64,000 nt of DNA from Lucinisca nassula (lineage: Eukaryota; Mollusca; Bivalvia; Lucinida; Lucinidae). Below are positions 40,629 to 50,335 of the stretch, piece after piece. Within the stretch, counting starts at the first letter, position 1. Each line of letters opens with the position of its first letter. The DNA is taken from assembly GCA_963580285.1 (NCBI GenBank), contig OY757023.1, positions 86,949,108 to 87,013,107 on the forward strand, in the 5' to 3' direction. The translations under genes and the position numbers were made by a program. The notes beneath the pieces were generated by a model, which saw only the letters and a program-made list of their open reading frames with translations, made no database searches and was not told where the DNA came from.

Positions 40629-40937
40629 GGCCGGACTCGGTAGCTCAGTCGGACGCGCGTCTGACTGTTGATCACGAGGACGCGGGTTCGATACCTGCCT
40701 GGGTTGGCAACATTCTTTCGTGGAGATTGATTATGAAATCTTTTCTATGGTCATTCTCTCCCTTCCGCTGATTCAAGAAGGGCAGTTGTCAGTTTCTGGC
40801 TAAAGAATGTGCACTGTACTGGTTAACCGCTGATGTATAAGTCTGCCCAGGAAAAGTGTGGACAGGTAAACTGACCGGCTCATAAATGACCTAAATAGTG
40901 TTGACTGGACAGTTAAACTCCAATACAAACAGACAAA
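40629..40937 (+). mobile_element. SINE-C, full length, 14-bp target duplication
   Basis: Head ACTCGGTAGCTCAGTCGGAC (A box) and GGGTTCGATACCTGCC (B box). Where a tRNA anticodon loop would lie, CTGTTGA reads GTT. ACCCTCTGTTTTGG lies at 40615-40628 and 40938-40951. The body CTGATTCAAGAAGGGCAGTT and TACTGGTTAACCGCT resembles the middle of SINE-B, and the tail GTTAAACTCCAATACAAAC resembles its end. Confidence 0.95.
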
Positions 40938-42968
40938 ACCCTCTGTTTTGGTAGTGACTTCCTAAATTGTGATAAATTTACAAAGGAATTGCATTTAAAA
41001 GTGAATGCATCATAATTCAAGGCAATTGTTATGCATAATATCATCAAATTCCAAGCGAGGGCAGAAACCAATGTAAATTTCCTGTACCCTGAAAGAACGC
41101 CTTTCAATAGAATTCAATTTCAATGGAAATTCACAAAAATTTAAATGAAATTTCAGTGAAATTTCAACAATTTTCTAGCATCAGTAAAATTTCAAGGATT
41201 TTAATCAAATTTAGTATTTCATTTAAATTTTAGTACAGTTTTAGAAAATTTCAGTCTTTGCATGTAATTTGTTGTTTCTTGAGTGAAATCTAGTTTTCAT
41301 AGAATGTCTTTTCAACTAGAAAGTAATTTCATTCTATGACAAAGTATAAGAATGAATAGTTCAGGAAGTGCCACAATAAAAATTTGATGCCAACCCAATT
41401 ATAAGAAAGTACCATAAGCTAAGGGACAAACAGGCAAGTTAATCAGCCCCTTTCTTTCCTACGAGGAATTATACAACAACAAAAACTTGATGTTTAACAT
41501 GCAGTGTTGTTTTGATAATAAGTGACACTGAAAATTATGAGTTTTAAAATTAAAATGAAATTTCACCAAATTTCACTGAAATTTCACTGAAATTTTGGTG
41601 ATGACGTCATTGATGATGACATCATTTCAATTGAATGATGGGAAAAACATGGCTGCCTTAGTATTGGAGGGATTTTCAAAGCAGTGCCAGAAAACTAATT
41701 GTCTGGTAATATCAGGATGACAAACATCACAGAACATTAGCTGATATAGTAAGTACACTTCAGGACACAGTTTGAAAAGGTGCTGTTTGAATTGGGCAGA
41801 AATGATGGCAGACACAGGTTAGCAGGTCAGCATGCGGATTTTGAAGGTCAAAAGTTTCTGGTCATTCAATGTCTGTGTTAGATTAACAAACATGCTGAAA
41901 GGCCTTAGAAAACACAAGTTTGACAGAAAAAAGATAAATCAGACATAATTATATTTAATAAATTACTTTTTTTTTCTTCTTGTCCGAAAATTAATATGGT
42001 CATTCGAAATGGGTGGGGTACAGTGTGGCATGTAACAGAGACTCTTGGCTGTTGTAGTTGATATCATTATGTAACCATTTACAGAAAAAAGTATTTGGGG
42101 GACGAATGAAGTTGTTCATTTTATATATTTCTCATGCGAACTAATAGTAATTAAATCTGTGTATATCAAAACATAAATCAAGTACCATCAAAGCGGAAAC
42201 AATTTTGAAATCTCATTGATATATCTGTTAAATGCTATTGAATATTTCCTAAAATTTCATTAAAATTTCTGTGAAATACTAGCACACTTTCAGGAAAATT
42301 TCTCTGAGATTTCAACAAAATTTAGAGGTATTTTGCCCATTTCTTTCAATGAGATCTCTGCACTATTTTATTGAAATACTAACAAATTTTCACTGAAATT
42401 TGGTAATATTTTGCCCGATTCTTTCACTGATATTTCAGTGTTATTTGACTGAAATAACAGTGAAATTTCACCGAAAATCAGTAATATTTTATTGAAATAC
42501 TAACAAATTTTCACTGAAATTTCCATGAGATTTTACTGAAATTCGGTAATATTTTGCCCGATTCTTTCACTGAGATTTCAGTGTTATTTGACTGAAATAA
42601 CAGTGAAACTTCACTGAAAACCAGTATTATTTTATTGAAATACTAACAAATTTTCACTGAAATTTCTATGAGATTTTGCTGAAATTTGGTAATATTTTGC
42701 CTGATTCTTTCACTGACATTTCAGTGTTAATTGACTGAAATAACAGTGAAATTTCACTGAAATCTCAGTGTTATTTCAGTGTTATTTTGCCCGATTCTTT
42801 CACTGAAATTCCACTGTTATTTCCATGAAATAACGCTAAAATCTCAGTGAAATTTCATTGTCATTTTCACCAGGGATACATTAACACACTTTAATTAGTT
42901 ACAATATATTTTATGGCCCAGTAACCAAGAAAGCTCATATAATTATGCAGAATGAATGAAGTCACATC

Positions 42969-43122
42969 ATGTTAACGAGTCTGTGTAATGAACACCCCCT
43001 TAATCCCCACTTTATATAGACTCAACTCAACTCAAATTGAGGTTTACAGGGTTATGCAATATTTTTCTTATTTCTGCTACAAAACATAGGATGTGGGTGC
43101 TCATTAGAACCACCTCAATCAG
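42969..43122. mobile_element. Hairpin MITE H, left half
   Basis: CATGTTAACGAGTCTGTG, AATGAACACCCCCTTAATCC, GGTGCTCATTAGAACCACC; the right half is absent. A CTCAACTCAACTCAA expansion lies at 43022-43034. It stops about 40 bp before a SINE-C. Confidence 0.7.
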
Positions 43123-43164
43123 CTTGTTACTGGTCAAAATGTTAACTTTTCTAAGAAAGTACAA

Positions 43165-43440
43165 TATTGTTTTGTACGGCTTCGGTAGCTCAGTCGGATG
43201 CGCATCTGACTGCCGGGGTCGGCAACATTCTTTCATGGAGATTGATCATGAAATATTTTCTACAGTCATTCTCTCCCTTCCACTGATTCAAGAAGGGCAT
43301 TTGTCAGTTTCTGGCGAAAGAATGAGCACTGTACTGGTTAACCGCTTTTGTATAAGCCTGCCTAGGAAAAGTGTGGATAGCTAAACTGATCAGCTCAAAA
43401 ATGACCTTAATAGTGTTGACTGGGCCATTTAACTCCAATA
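43165..43440 (+). mobile_element. SINE-C with deleted B-box region
   Basis: GGCTTCGGTAGCTCAGTCGG and GCGCATCTGACTG are followed directly by CCGGGGTCGGCAACATTC; about 35 bp holding the B box is missing compared with 40629. The rest is intact to GGCCATTTAACTCCAATAC. Without a B box it could not be a pol III source. Confidence 0.85.
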
Positions 43441-43453
43441 CAAACAATGGTTT

Positions 43454-43507
43454 TTCTCCAAAATGACCTATATAGTGTTGACGGGGATGTTAAAAACAAA
43501 AACAAAA
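43454..43507 (+). mobile_element. 54-bp SINE-B tail with 14-bp target duplication
   Basis: Only CCAAAATGACCTATATAGTG to GGGGATGTTAAAAACAAAAA is present. ACAAACAATGGTTT lies at 43440-43453 and 43508-43521. An extreme 5' truncation, sitting on the tail of the SINE-C just upstream. Confidence 0.9.
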
Positions 43508-43552
43508 ACAAACAATGGTTTCATCAATGCAGATTTTGTATTTAGGCTCTGC

Positions 43553-43840
43553 CATCACGCTAACAAGTTCGTGAAATGAACACCCCCTTACACCCCACTT
43601 TATATAGAGAAAACTGAGGTTTAGGGGGTATACATTATTTTCCTTATTTCTGCTCATAGACATAGGTTGTGGGCACTTGTTAGAACCGCCTCAATGAGGC
43701 GGTTGAGGCAGTTCTAATGAGCACCCACAATCTATGTTTTGAGTATAAATAAGAATAATATCACAAATTTTCATCAGAAAATTTACCGTTTTGGAGATGT
43801 AAAAAAATGCATTATGACGCACGGCTGTGTTATAGTAATG
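43553..43840. mobile_element. Hairpin MITE H, second subfamily
   Basis: CATCACGCTAACAAGTTCGTG at the left and CACGGCTGTGTTATAGTAATG at the right. The centre reads TTGTTAGAACCGCCTCAATG, AGGCGGTTGAGGCAGTTCTA, a slightly enlarged tip. Confidence 0.85.
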
Positions 43841-43978
43841 GCTGATGTAATTATACAGTGTCCCTGTGAAACAAAATTTCCAACCACAATTCATTAACTA
43901 ACATTTTATCCCCACAAATCCAGACATCCCATAGTATTTCAAAGAACACATTTTCGAAATACCTGTCCAAAAATCATA

Positions 43979-44205
43979 TATAACCCTTATCCCGCTGAAC
44001 AAGACAAACCCCACCATTGTAAACAATGTAGATCCAGATCAGATGGCTTGAAGAAGCCATTTGATCACCCATCTGACCAGGATCTACACTGTTTGTAATG
44101 TAGCTTATGAAATGAACAAATACATTAAATCGAGTTATTTTATTGGTAGATTATAGTTAGCTATGGGTGTGGTTAAATTAATTTATTCATCGGGATTAAG
44201 GTTTA
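43979..44205. mobile_element. MITE A copy, diverged
   Basis: Ends CCCTTATCCCGCTG and GGGATTAAGG-TTTAA; core GTAGATCCAGATCAGATGGC, TTGAAGAAGCCATTTGATC and an extra CACCCATCTGACC. TTAA flanks are mutated. Confidence 0.75.
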
Positions 44206-44277
44206 AGGATTTAGTTATTCTTCCTTTTTTTCTACACCCACTGCTGCATCCTCTAGTAACGAACTAACCGTTTTCGG

Positions 44278-44356
44278 AGCTGTTCAAAAGTGATCTTAAA
44301 GAAAATAACTTTTGGAAATGTTCCAAAGAGGGTCTCAACGTAGGAATTTTGCTGCA
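44278..44356. mobile_element. Repeat P MITE, diverged
   Basis: GCTGTTCAAAAGTGATCTTA, AACTTTTGGAAATGTTCC, AGGGTCTCAACGTAGGAATT and TTGCTGCA keep the order of repeat P. Confidence 0.55.
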
Positions 44357-44371
44357 CTCTGGATGGTTGGG

Positions 44372-44395
44372 GTGGGGGGGGGGGGGGGGGGGGGG
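44372..44395. repeat. Poly-G run of more than 20
   Basis: An uninterrupted G tract follows GGTTGGGGT. It is prone to G-quadruplex formation and to length error in assembly. Confidence 0.9.
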
Positions 44396-44591
44396 TTGTT
44401 AGTGGTCAAAATAATAACAGTTCCAGCAAATGCACTTTGGTATTTTGATGGAAAAATGTGATACATTTTCTCAGCAAAATCTCCAATTTTGATGATCAAA
44501 ATTTTTAATGATACATTAATTAGCTCTTAATATACTTTTGAACAGTGCGGCTTGGCCGAGATGCAGTTCTATTGTTTGCTATGCGATAATC

Positions 44592-44774
44592 TTAACCCTT
44601 GTCCTGCTGAGCCCGAAAATGCCTTATCTTTGAAACAATGTATCCAGATCAGGATCTTCATTGTTTGTCATCCAGTTTGTGAATTTGTTGCAATAATTTG
44701 CATCAAGTAATCTGATTGGCTGATAATCAGTAGTGGGTGCGGCATATTTAAATATTCAGCAGGACAAGGGTTAA
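44592..44774. mobile_element. MITE A, GTCCTGCT subfamily, shortened core
   Basis: TTAA both sides; ends CCCTTGTCCTGCTG and CAGCAGGACAAGGG. The hairpin is largely deleted: AACAATGTATCCAGATCAGG runs straight into ATCTTCATTGTTTG. Confidence 0.85.
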
Positions 44775-44778
44775 GTTC

Positions 44779-45025
44779 TTAACCCTTGTCCTGCTGTTCA
44801 CAACATCCCATACCTTTAAAGCCTCTGTAGTGCAGTGGTTATGCTACTCGCCTTGTAAACCAGGGGTCAACAGTGTAGATCCCGATCAGATGGCTTCTAA
44901 AGAAGCCATCTGATCAGGATCTACACTGTTTGACATGCAGTTTGTGAATGGAAAAAAATATATTATATCAAGAAATTTGATTGGTTGATAATCACCAATA
45001 GGAGCGGCTTAATTAATTTACCCAG
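44779..45025. mobile_element. MITE A copy carrying a SINE-A fragment
   Basis: TTAACCCTTGTCCTGCTG at the left, core GTAGATCCCGATCAGATGGC and complement, right side GATTGGTTGATAATCACCAA. The expected CCTTTGCAAACAGTG is broken by 44821-44868. The right end is diverged (ACCCAGTGGGATC). Confidence 0.8.
44821..44868 (+). mobile_element. 48-bp SINE-A head fragment
   Basis: GCCTCTGTAGTGCAGTGGTT and ACTCGCCTTGTAAACCAGGG with the A box but no B box, body or tail. No target duplication is visible. A SINE cut at its 3' side cannot come from normal 5' truncation. Confidence 0.8.
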
Positions 45026-45335
45026 TGGGATCTATTGGCTTTCACTTTTTCTTCTCTTTATAGGTCATGATACTCAGTGGTGTCACCGCTGCGGTTCGAG
45101 CCTCGCTCGGGTCACAATTTGTGAGACGCCAAGTTCTGCAACAGAAGGTCAGGTGTTTTTTCTCCGGGTACTCCGGTTTTCACCCACCTCTGATTAACGA
45201 TCGGCTCGATATGAGTGAAAAAATCACCAATAGGAGTGGCTTAATTAATGTACGCAGTGGGACCTCAGATAACATGCCTTTCACTTTTTATACTCTTTAT
45301 AATTAGTTTATGTCAGGTCATGATACTCAGTGATG
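44985..45335. repeat. ~100-bp direct duplication flanking SINE-E
   Basis: AATCACCAATAGGAG-GGCTTAATTAAT, CAGTGGGA-CT, CTTTCACTTTTT, CTCTTTATA and GGTCATGATACTCAGTG occur at 44985-45081 and again at 45225-45335, with SINE-E between. Far longer than a SINE target duplication, so segmental duplication around the insertion is more likely. Confidence 0.8.
45082..45224 (+). mobile_element. SINE-E fragment, tRNA-related
   Basis: GCTGCGGTTCGAGCCTCGCT contains a B box (GGTTCGAGCCT); TCGGGTCACAATTTGTGAGA, GCCAAGTTCTGCAACAGAAG and TCTGATTAACGATCGGCTCG form the body. A second copy lacking the head is at 46612. Confidence 0.75.
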
Positions 45336-45426
45336 TATTGTTTTAATAATGGATGTAGAAGTTATATCTGGGGCATATATATACTCATGGTACTTTAGGT
45401 TCAAAAAAGGCATTGTCCTGAAGCTT

Positions 45427-45662
45427 TTAACCCATTCTGTACCAGAAACTTCAAATCGGGCACCCTGGCAAACAGTGCAGGCCCAGATCAGACGCCGCAG
45501 AATGCGGCGTCTGATCAGGGCCTACACTATTTGCAAAAAGTTCAGCTGTTTTCCAAATAAATCTTAAAGATGATAGTCAACATGTCACCCCTAAATTTTG
45601 AAATGGACTCCTGCCATATATATATAAGAAGGAAGATTCCATTTGGTACAAAAAAGGTTCAA
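45427..45662. mobile_element. MITE B copy, reverse orientation
   Basis: TTAACCCATTCTGTACCAGA at the left and TTTGGTACAAAAAAGGTTCA at the right; core GCCCAGATCAGACGCCGCAG and complement. The right TTAA is mutated to TTCA. Confidence 0.85.
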
Positions 45663-45744
45663 ATATTATTATAATGTAAAATACATATCAGTGTCAAAAA
45701 AGACAAGTCACTAAGGACAATGAACCATTTAACAGTGTTCCAGA

Positions 45745-45820
45745 TAACAGAACTGTCTTAAAGACCACTTTTGAACAGTCCCAAAGGTGGTCTTAATAAA
45801 GGAATTTTACTGTATATGCA
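45745..45820. mobile_element. Repeat P MITE, right part
   Basis: GAACTGTCTTAAAGACCACT, TTGAACAGTCCCAAAGGTGG, TCTTAATAAAGGAATTTTAC. This supplies the uninterrupted right end used to define the nesting at 1605. Confidence 0.75.
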
Positions 45821-46176
45821 TGTAGTTGAACAACAGTGTGTTATATACAAACATAGATGTATAGATTATACAGAAAAACGACCATTCGATCTGGTCATAA
45901 GCCAAAACCATGTTATAATGAACAGTGTAATTAAGAGAATGTGGTGTATATGAATGTCTATAATGAATCCAGGTAAAGGTCCATGCCATTTTCATGTGAC
46001 AGAGCTCATATATCAAATGTTGTTTTTTTCCTCATTGTAGGGTGACAGTCCTGTATTCTGGACATGACATCAAATGATATTCTATAACAGGTAGAATAAA
46101 AGCAGCAATTAAAGTCAATATCTTGTCAATTATGCCTAATAATCAAAATTTATACTTGGTCAGTTCCTTCTCCAGT
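45821..46176. other. No recognisable feature
   Basis: GATTATACAGAAAA-CGACCATT at about 45867 resembles 39880-39900 in reverse, hinting at one more diverged repeat. No gene is supported. Confidence 0.35.
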
Positions 46177-46185
46177 AAGTCTGGG

Positions 46186-46488
46186 ATTCAGCCCCTGCCC
46201 ATCTGGGCTTGAAGATGGGCTGCATGATGCTTCCCCGCAGAGGTGACACCAATCCGCACACAAGTACTCACAGGTAAACCGCTTAGAGGATCTAAGCCTG
46301 CCCAGGCAAAGCGGTGTGAGTCAAACCATCCATGTTTATAAACTCTATAGGTTTCATTGGGCAGCGGGGCTTGAGATGTCATTTCATCTCAATGTCAGGT
46401 AAAAGTCCCACAAAATTGGAAGCAATGTCTCCAAAATGACCTTTACAGTGTTGACGGGGACGTTAAACCTCAAATCAAACAAACAAAC
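46186..46488 (+). mobile_element. SINE-B, full length, 9-bp target duplication
   Basis: AAGTCTGGG lies at 46177-46185 and 46489-46497. The head has a short deletion (CTTGAAGATGGGCTGC lacks AAATA). Confidence 0.9.
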
Positions 46489-46611
46489 AAGTCTGGGCTG
46501 TCCTTGTCAAATGTTGCAAATTGTGAAAAAATTATTAAAGCGTTGTTTGGGCCTCTTATCAAATGTTGCAATGAGAAAAAAAATAAAACCTTGCCTATTA
46601 AATATTGTTGT

Positions 46612-46706
46612 TTGGGCCTGGCTCAGGTCACAAGTGAGACGCCAAGTTCTGAAACTGAAGGTTTTCTCCCACCTCTGATTAACGATCGGCTCGAAATAAG
46701 TGAAAT
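46612..46706 (+). mobile_element. SINE-E body fragment
   Basis: GCCTGGCTCAGGTCACAAGT, GAGACGCCAAGTTCTGAAAC and TGATTAACGATCGGCTCGAA match 45105-45225. The 108-codon frames over it on both strands are not supported. Confidence 0.7.
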
Positions 46707-46849
46707 AATCCTGAAAGGGCCAAAAAAGCAAAACAAAAAAAACTTGCCTATTGTATGTAACTGTCAAATGAACTTCTTGTGGGACACCAAGTTCATCTGC
46801 TTGTGCCAAAATTTGTGAGGTTACCTGCACTTTAACTTAAAAAAAAAAG

Positions 46850-47058
46850 CATGTTTACAGACATCATTTCCGATGTTTTCTATTTTTCTGAAAATATAAG
46901 GCTTGACAGTTCATGTGCACTATGATGTCTGCAGACAGTTCATATCCCATTAACAGCCACGTCAACACTGTTTAGGCCAAATTGGGCCTGTCAGAAATAA
47001 CTCGGTTTAAATAACCACACATGCTGGGTAGGCATATACTGTAATGTTACTAACCAAT
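46850..47058. other. Unassigned; possible repeat Q trace
   Basis: ACAGACATCATTTCCGATGT, CTGAAAATATAAGGCTTGAC and ATGATGTCTGCAGACAG are weakly like repeat Q. CACGTCAACACTGTTTAGGC at 46960 resembles a reversed SINE tail. Confidence 0.35.
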
Positions 47059-47059
47059 T

Positions 47060-47575
47060 ATTTTCGTATTGGCCCAGGTACAGGTCCTCGGTCAGCTGCA
47101 TTGGCCCTCGGACTTCGGCTGAGGGCCAACCTGCAGCTGACCGAGGACCTGTAAGTGTAATTTTATAAATTGACACAATTAAAACAATATGATTATTGAT
47201 TTTTTTACCTTACCCGACCTCAGTTAATATTTGTTGACCTGGTGCAAATACTGATGACCTCCAATCAATACAGGATAGTCAATAAATTATAGTATTAATT
47301 GACTATACTGTATTGGTCGGAGGTCATCCGTATTAACACTGAGGTCAAAAATTAATAATCGTGTTTTTAATGGTGTTAATTAATAAAATTGTCATTAATG
47401 AAGTAATTTCATATTGGCCCAGTTACAGGTCTGAGGTCGGCGGAATTGGCTTGAAGCCGAAATCAAGTAATTTTATATTGTCCCAGTTACAGGTCCTCAG
47501 TCAGCTGTATTGGCCATGGCCTTCTGCCTTGGGCCAATTCAGCTGCTACCTTGGACCTGTAACTTGGCCAAAACA
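47060..47575. repeat. Cluster of related foldbacks (GGCCCAGTTACAGGTC)
   Basis: A hairpin at 47074-47153 (GGTACAGGTCCTCGGTCAGC against GCTGACCGAGGACCTG) is followed by a second large inverted repeat at 47195-47375 (TTACC-GACCTCAGTTAATA against TATTAACACTGAGGTCA) with an inner palindrome near 47290, and by two further GGCCCAGTTACAGGTC units at 47414 and 47480. They look like relatives of one foldback family in tandem. Confidence 0.6.
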
Positions 47576-47583
47576 TAAAATGA

Positions 47584-47773
47584 AGCCTCCATGGTATAGT
47601 GGTTACGCTACTCGCCTTGTAAACCAGGGGTCACAGGATCAATCCGGGGCTTCTCCAGACTTTCGGATGTGTCTTTAAACCGAGGTCCTGTCTCCGTATG
47701 ACCTTAGCTGATGGTGGGACGTAAAACTCAAACACTCACTCAACACTCACTCAAAAAAAACAAACATCATATT
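47584..47773 (+). mobile_element. SINE-A with probable 9-bp target duplication
   Basis: GCCTCCATGGTATAGTGGTT, GGATCAATCC and the family body to ACTCACTCAA. ATAAAATGA lies at 47575-47583 and 47774-47782; about 20 extra bases of A-rich tail lie before the second copy. Confidence 0.85.
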
Positions 47774-48131
47774 ATAAAATGATGTGGAGTCCAAACAAAA
47801 AGAAGGATCACTGAATAACATGCATTAGTCAGGTGTGTCTAGAGCATACTATAGGGAACAAGGTACTAGAACCCCCTTCTCAGAAGGATCCTATTTTTAT
47901 CAGAAAATTCAATTTATTAGCTTCTTAACAGTGATAGAATTCGTTAAAATAAACACCAGGCACCTTAGAAATAGGAAAGCCTTTATTCAAATACATGTAC
48001 CCTAATTATATCTCAAGGCAATTTTTTTTTCAGATACACGCTGAACCTGGATATATCCTTTTTTTTCTAAGCAATATAGATCCAGACCTGAAAGTTTCCA
48101 TTCCGCTTCTCAATCAATGATAAAAACAATT

Positions 48132-48342
48132 TTAACCCTTATCTTGCTGTTCACGACAACCCCTATTTTTGCAAACAGTGTAGATCCAGATCAGATGGCT
48201 TCTGAAGAAGCCATCTGATCAGGATCTACACTGTTTGACATTCAGTTTATGAATTTGTTGGAATAAATTACATCAAGTAATCTGATTGGTTCAGTCAGAA
48301 ATGGGTGTGGCTAAACTGAATATTCAGCAAGAGAAGGGTTAA
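48132..48342. mobile_element. MITE A copy, reverse orientation
   Basis: TTAA both sides; CCCTTATCTTGCTGTTCACG at the left and ATTCAGCAAGAGAAGGG at the right; core perfect. Confidence 0.95.
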
Positions 48343-48777
48343 GAGCTCTGCAATCGTGATATTACAGGCGTGTGACATCTTCTTGGTCTGAGAAACAACT
48401 AAGTCTGAATTCCTGCTATCAAGATTTTCTAAGTTTCATTTTCCTAACTAAAAAATAGTCAAGGTGAAAAGTACTGGAAGAAATATCTTTTAGAGCTCTA
48501 AATCCTGCCAGGTTCATGAAATCCAGTTGCCCAAAATCCTAACTGGAAATTTTCCTGGCAAGAAATATGAAACCCAGCAGTATTCCTGTTACACAGCAAT
48601 GATTCCTGTTACCTGAACAGGATTTTTCTAACAGCAAACCAATTATTCCCAGGTAGGAAATTGAATTATTCCAAGTACTATTACAGTTTACCTGGAAAAT
48701 GAAGTTTCAGGCTTGATTCTTGTGCATTACAGCTAGAGTCAGCCTGGAGTCCTGCTAATAATTTCGTACGGGTAGTA
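48343..48777. other. No recognisable feature
   Basis: AT-rich, with several CCTGTTA and TTCCTGG words but no clear period. Confidence 0.4.
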
Positions 48778-48977
48778 AAGTAAAATTCCTATATTAAGAC
48801 CACCTTTGGGACTGTTCAAAAGTGGTCTTTTACAACCACTTCTGAACAGTCCCAAAGGTGGTCTGTCTGACTGGAAGACACTTTATGAAGAAAACGCAAA
48901 GAAAGAATAACTGCAACCTATTAAATAAGCCTTTTATAGCAGAATTAGTCTTAATTTTAGGTGGAATTTTACAGTAA
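48778..48977. mobile_element. Repeat P MITE, full length
   Basis: AGTAAAATTCCTATATTAAG at the left and GGTGGAATTTTACAGTAA at the right are the inverted ends. The stem CTTTGGGACTGTTCAAAAGT pairs with CACTTCTGAACAGTCCCAAA. The right half holds about 100 bp of extra sequence. Confidence 0.75.
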
Positions 48978-48984
48978 TTTGCTG

Positions 48985-49650
48985 TAAGGACCCAAGTCTT
49001 GCATGCCACATATTGTCTCACGATGGTTAACATCTCTGCCAAGTAATTTCAAAATCAATCCAGGACTAACAAAGTCATTGACCAGACAGGAAAAAAGACC
49101 CTTTTTTTGGCCTTTGACCTCTAAGGATGACCCTGAACTTGGAGGTACTGACTTAAGTCGTGTGGGCCGCATCACATTATCTCGTGATGGCTAACATTTC
49201 TTCCCAGTAATTTCAAAATCCATATAGGAATAACAAAGTTATTGGCCAGACATGAGAAAAAAAAGACCCTTTTTTGACCTTTGTCCTCAAAATATGACCT
49301 TGACCTTGGAGGTACTGACCTGGGTCTTGCGCAAGACACATTGTCTCATGGAGGTTAACATTTTTGCAACGTAATTTTAAAATCTATCTAGGAATAAAAA
49401 AGTTAATGACTGGACACAAAAACTTTTTTGACCTTTCGTTAACCGCTAAGAATGACCAATTGACCTTGGGTCTTGCACGAGACACATCGTCTCATGACAG
49501 TTAACAGTTCTGCCAAGTAAGTTTAAAAATCATGTTAAGAATAACAAAGTTATTGACCAGACTTGAAATGAAGACCCTTTTTTACCTTTGACGTATAGGT
49601 ATGACCACCGACCTGGGTCTTGCGTGCGATACGTTGTCCTAGTCTAATAT
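48985..49650. repeat. ~160-bp tandem array, four units
   Basis: GTCTCACGATGGTTAACAT-type words recur at about 49014, 49176, 49340 and 49487, each followed by AAGTAATTT-AAAATC, ACAAAGT-ATTGACCAGAC and GACCTTTGACCTC. It resembles the bodies of the hairpin-ended elements, but neither end is visible. Confidence 0.75.
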
Positions 49651-49785
49651 AATAATATTCGTATAAAGCTGCATGATGATATCCCTAACGGTCACAGTTC
49701 CAACAATTTGACATGAGACTGACCCTTATGCAAGGAATAAATTAGTCAATGTTATCGCCTAATATGTCAGCTTTCGTAAACTTCT

Positions 49786-49953
49786 TTTAGAAGCCCCTGT
49801 GGTGCAGTGGTTAAGCTACTCGCCTTGTAAACCAAGGATCGCAGGATCGATCCCGGGCTTCTCCAGACTTTCGGATGAGTCTTTAAACCGAGGTCCCATC
49901 TCCGTATGACCTTAGTTGTTGGTGGGACGAAAAACTAAAACTTACTCACTCAC
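49786..49953 (+). mobile_element. SINE-A with 13-bp target duplication
   Basis: GTGGTGCAGTGGTTAAGC and GGATCGATCCCGGG boxes, full body. TTCGTAAACTTCT (49773-49785) and TTCGTAATCTTCT (49954-49966) differ at one base. Confidence 0.9.
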
Positions 49954-50335
49954 TTCGTAATCTTCTCGTGAATTTTTGGCATCTTGTGAATTGAGAACCA
50001 TTTACCGACCTCTATGTTTTGAATAACAATATCGCCATCTTCGGGAGGCGGTGAAGATAAATACATGCATTCAGTGGGGTGTGAAATTAAGGTAATAGAG
50101 TTCACCATACAAGAATGTTTATAAAAAATAATCAAAGGGGCATAACTTGGAAACTAAGGAAGGGAGAACAATCATTCTTGTATGTGACTCATCATCTTGA
50201 CCTAATACATATCCCTATAAAGGTGATTATACTTAAAAAATGTTGAAACCATCTTCCAAACTGTGAGTTAAAACGCAAGTTCTACAAACTTATTGAACTC
50301 CCCTCGTATCTGTGAAGATTCATCCATATATTCCA

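Larger units (their letters stand above)
39357..42877. mobile_element. TGAAATTTCA-word element, ~3.5 kb with insertions
   Basis: The left end ATCCCCAGAGAAAAT and the right end ATTTTCACCAGGGAT are inverted. Runs made almost wholly of AATTTCAGTGAAATTTCA-type words fill 39365-39670, 41110-41260, 41555-41640 and 42220-42870, each word self-complementary. The end (ATCCCTGGTGAAAA on the inverse strand) resembles the CCCCTGTGAAAA end of the TTCnnGAA-word element, so the two may be one superfamily. Insertions inside: 40089-40493 and 40629-40937. No coding region. Confidence 0.6.

Noticed and set aside
40629..40705. tRNA gene with GTT anticodon
   Set aside because: The tRNA-like head continues into a SINE body with a target duplication, and the stems do not close fully.
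39357..42877. Simple low-complexity satellite only
   Set aside because: Inverted ends can be seen at both sides and resemble those of the TTCnnGAA element, so an element boundary is more likely; kept at moderate confidence.
46504..46830. Overlapping 104- and 107-codon frames on opposite strands
   Set aside because: Both cross SINE-E sequence and share no motif; opposite-strand pairs of this kind are common by chance in AT-rich DNA.
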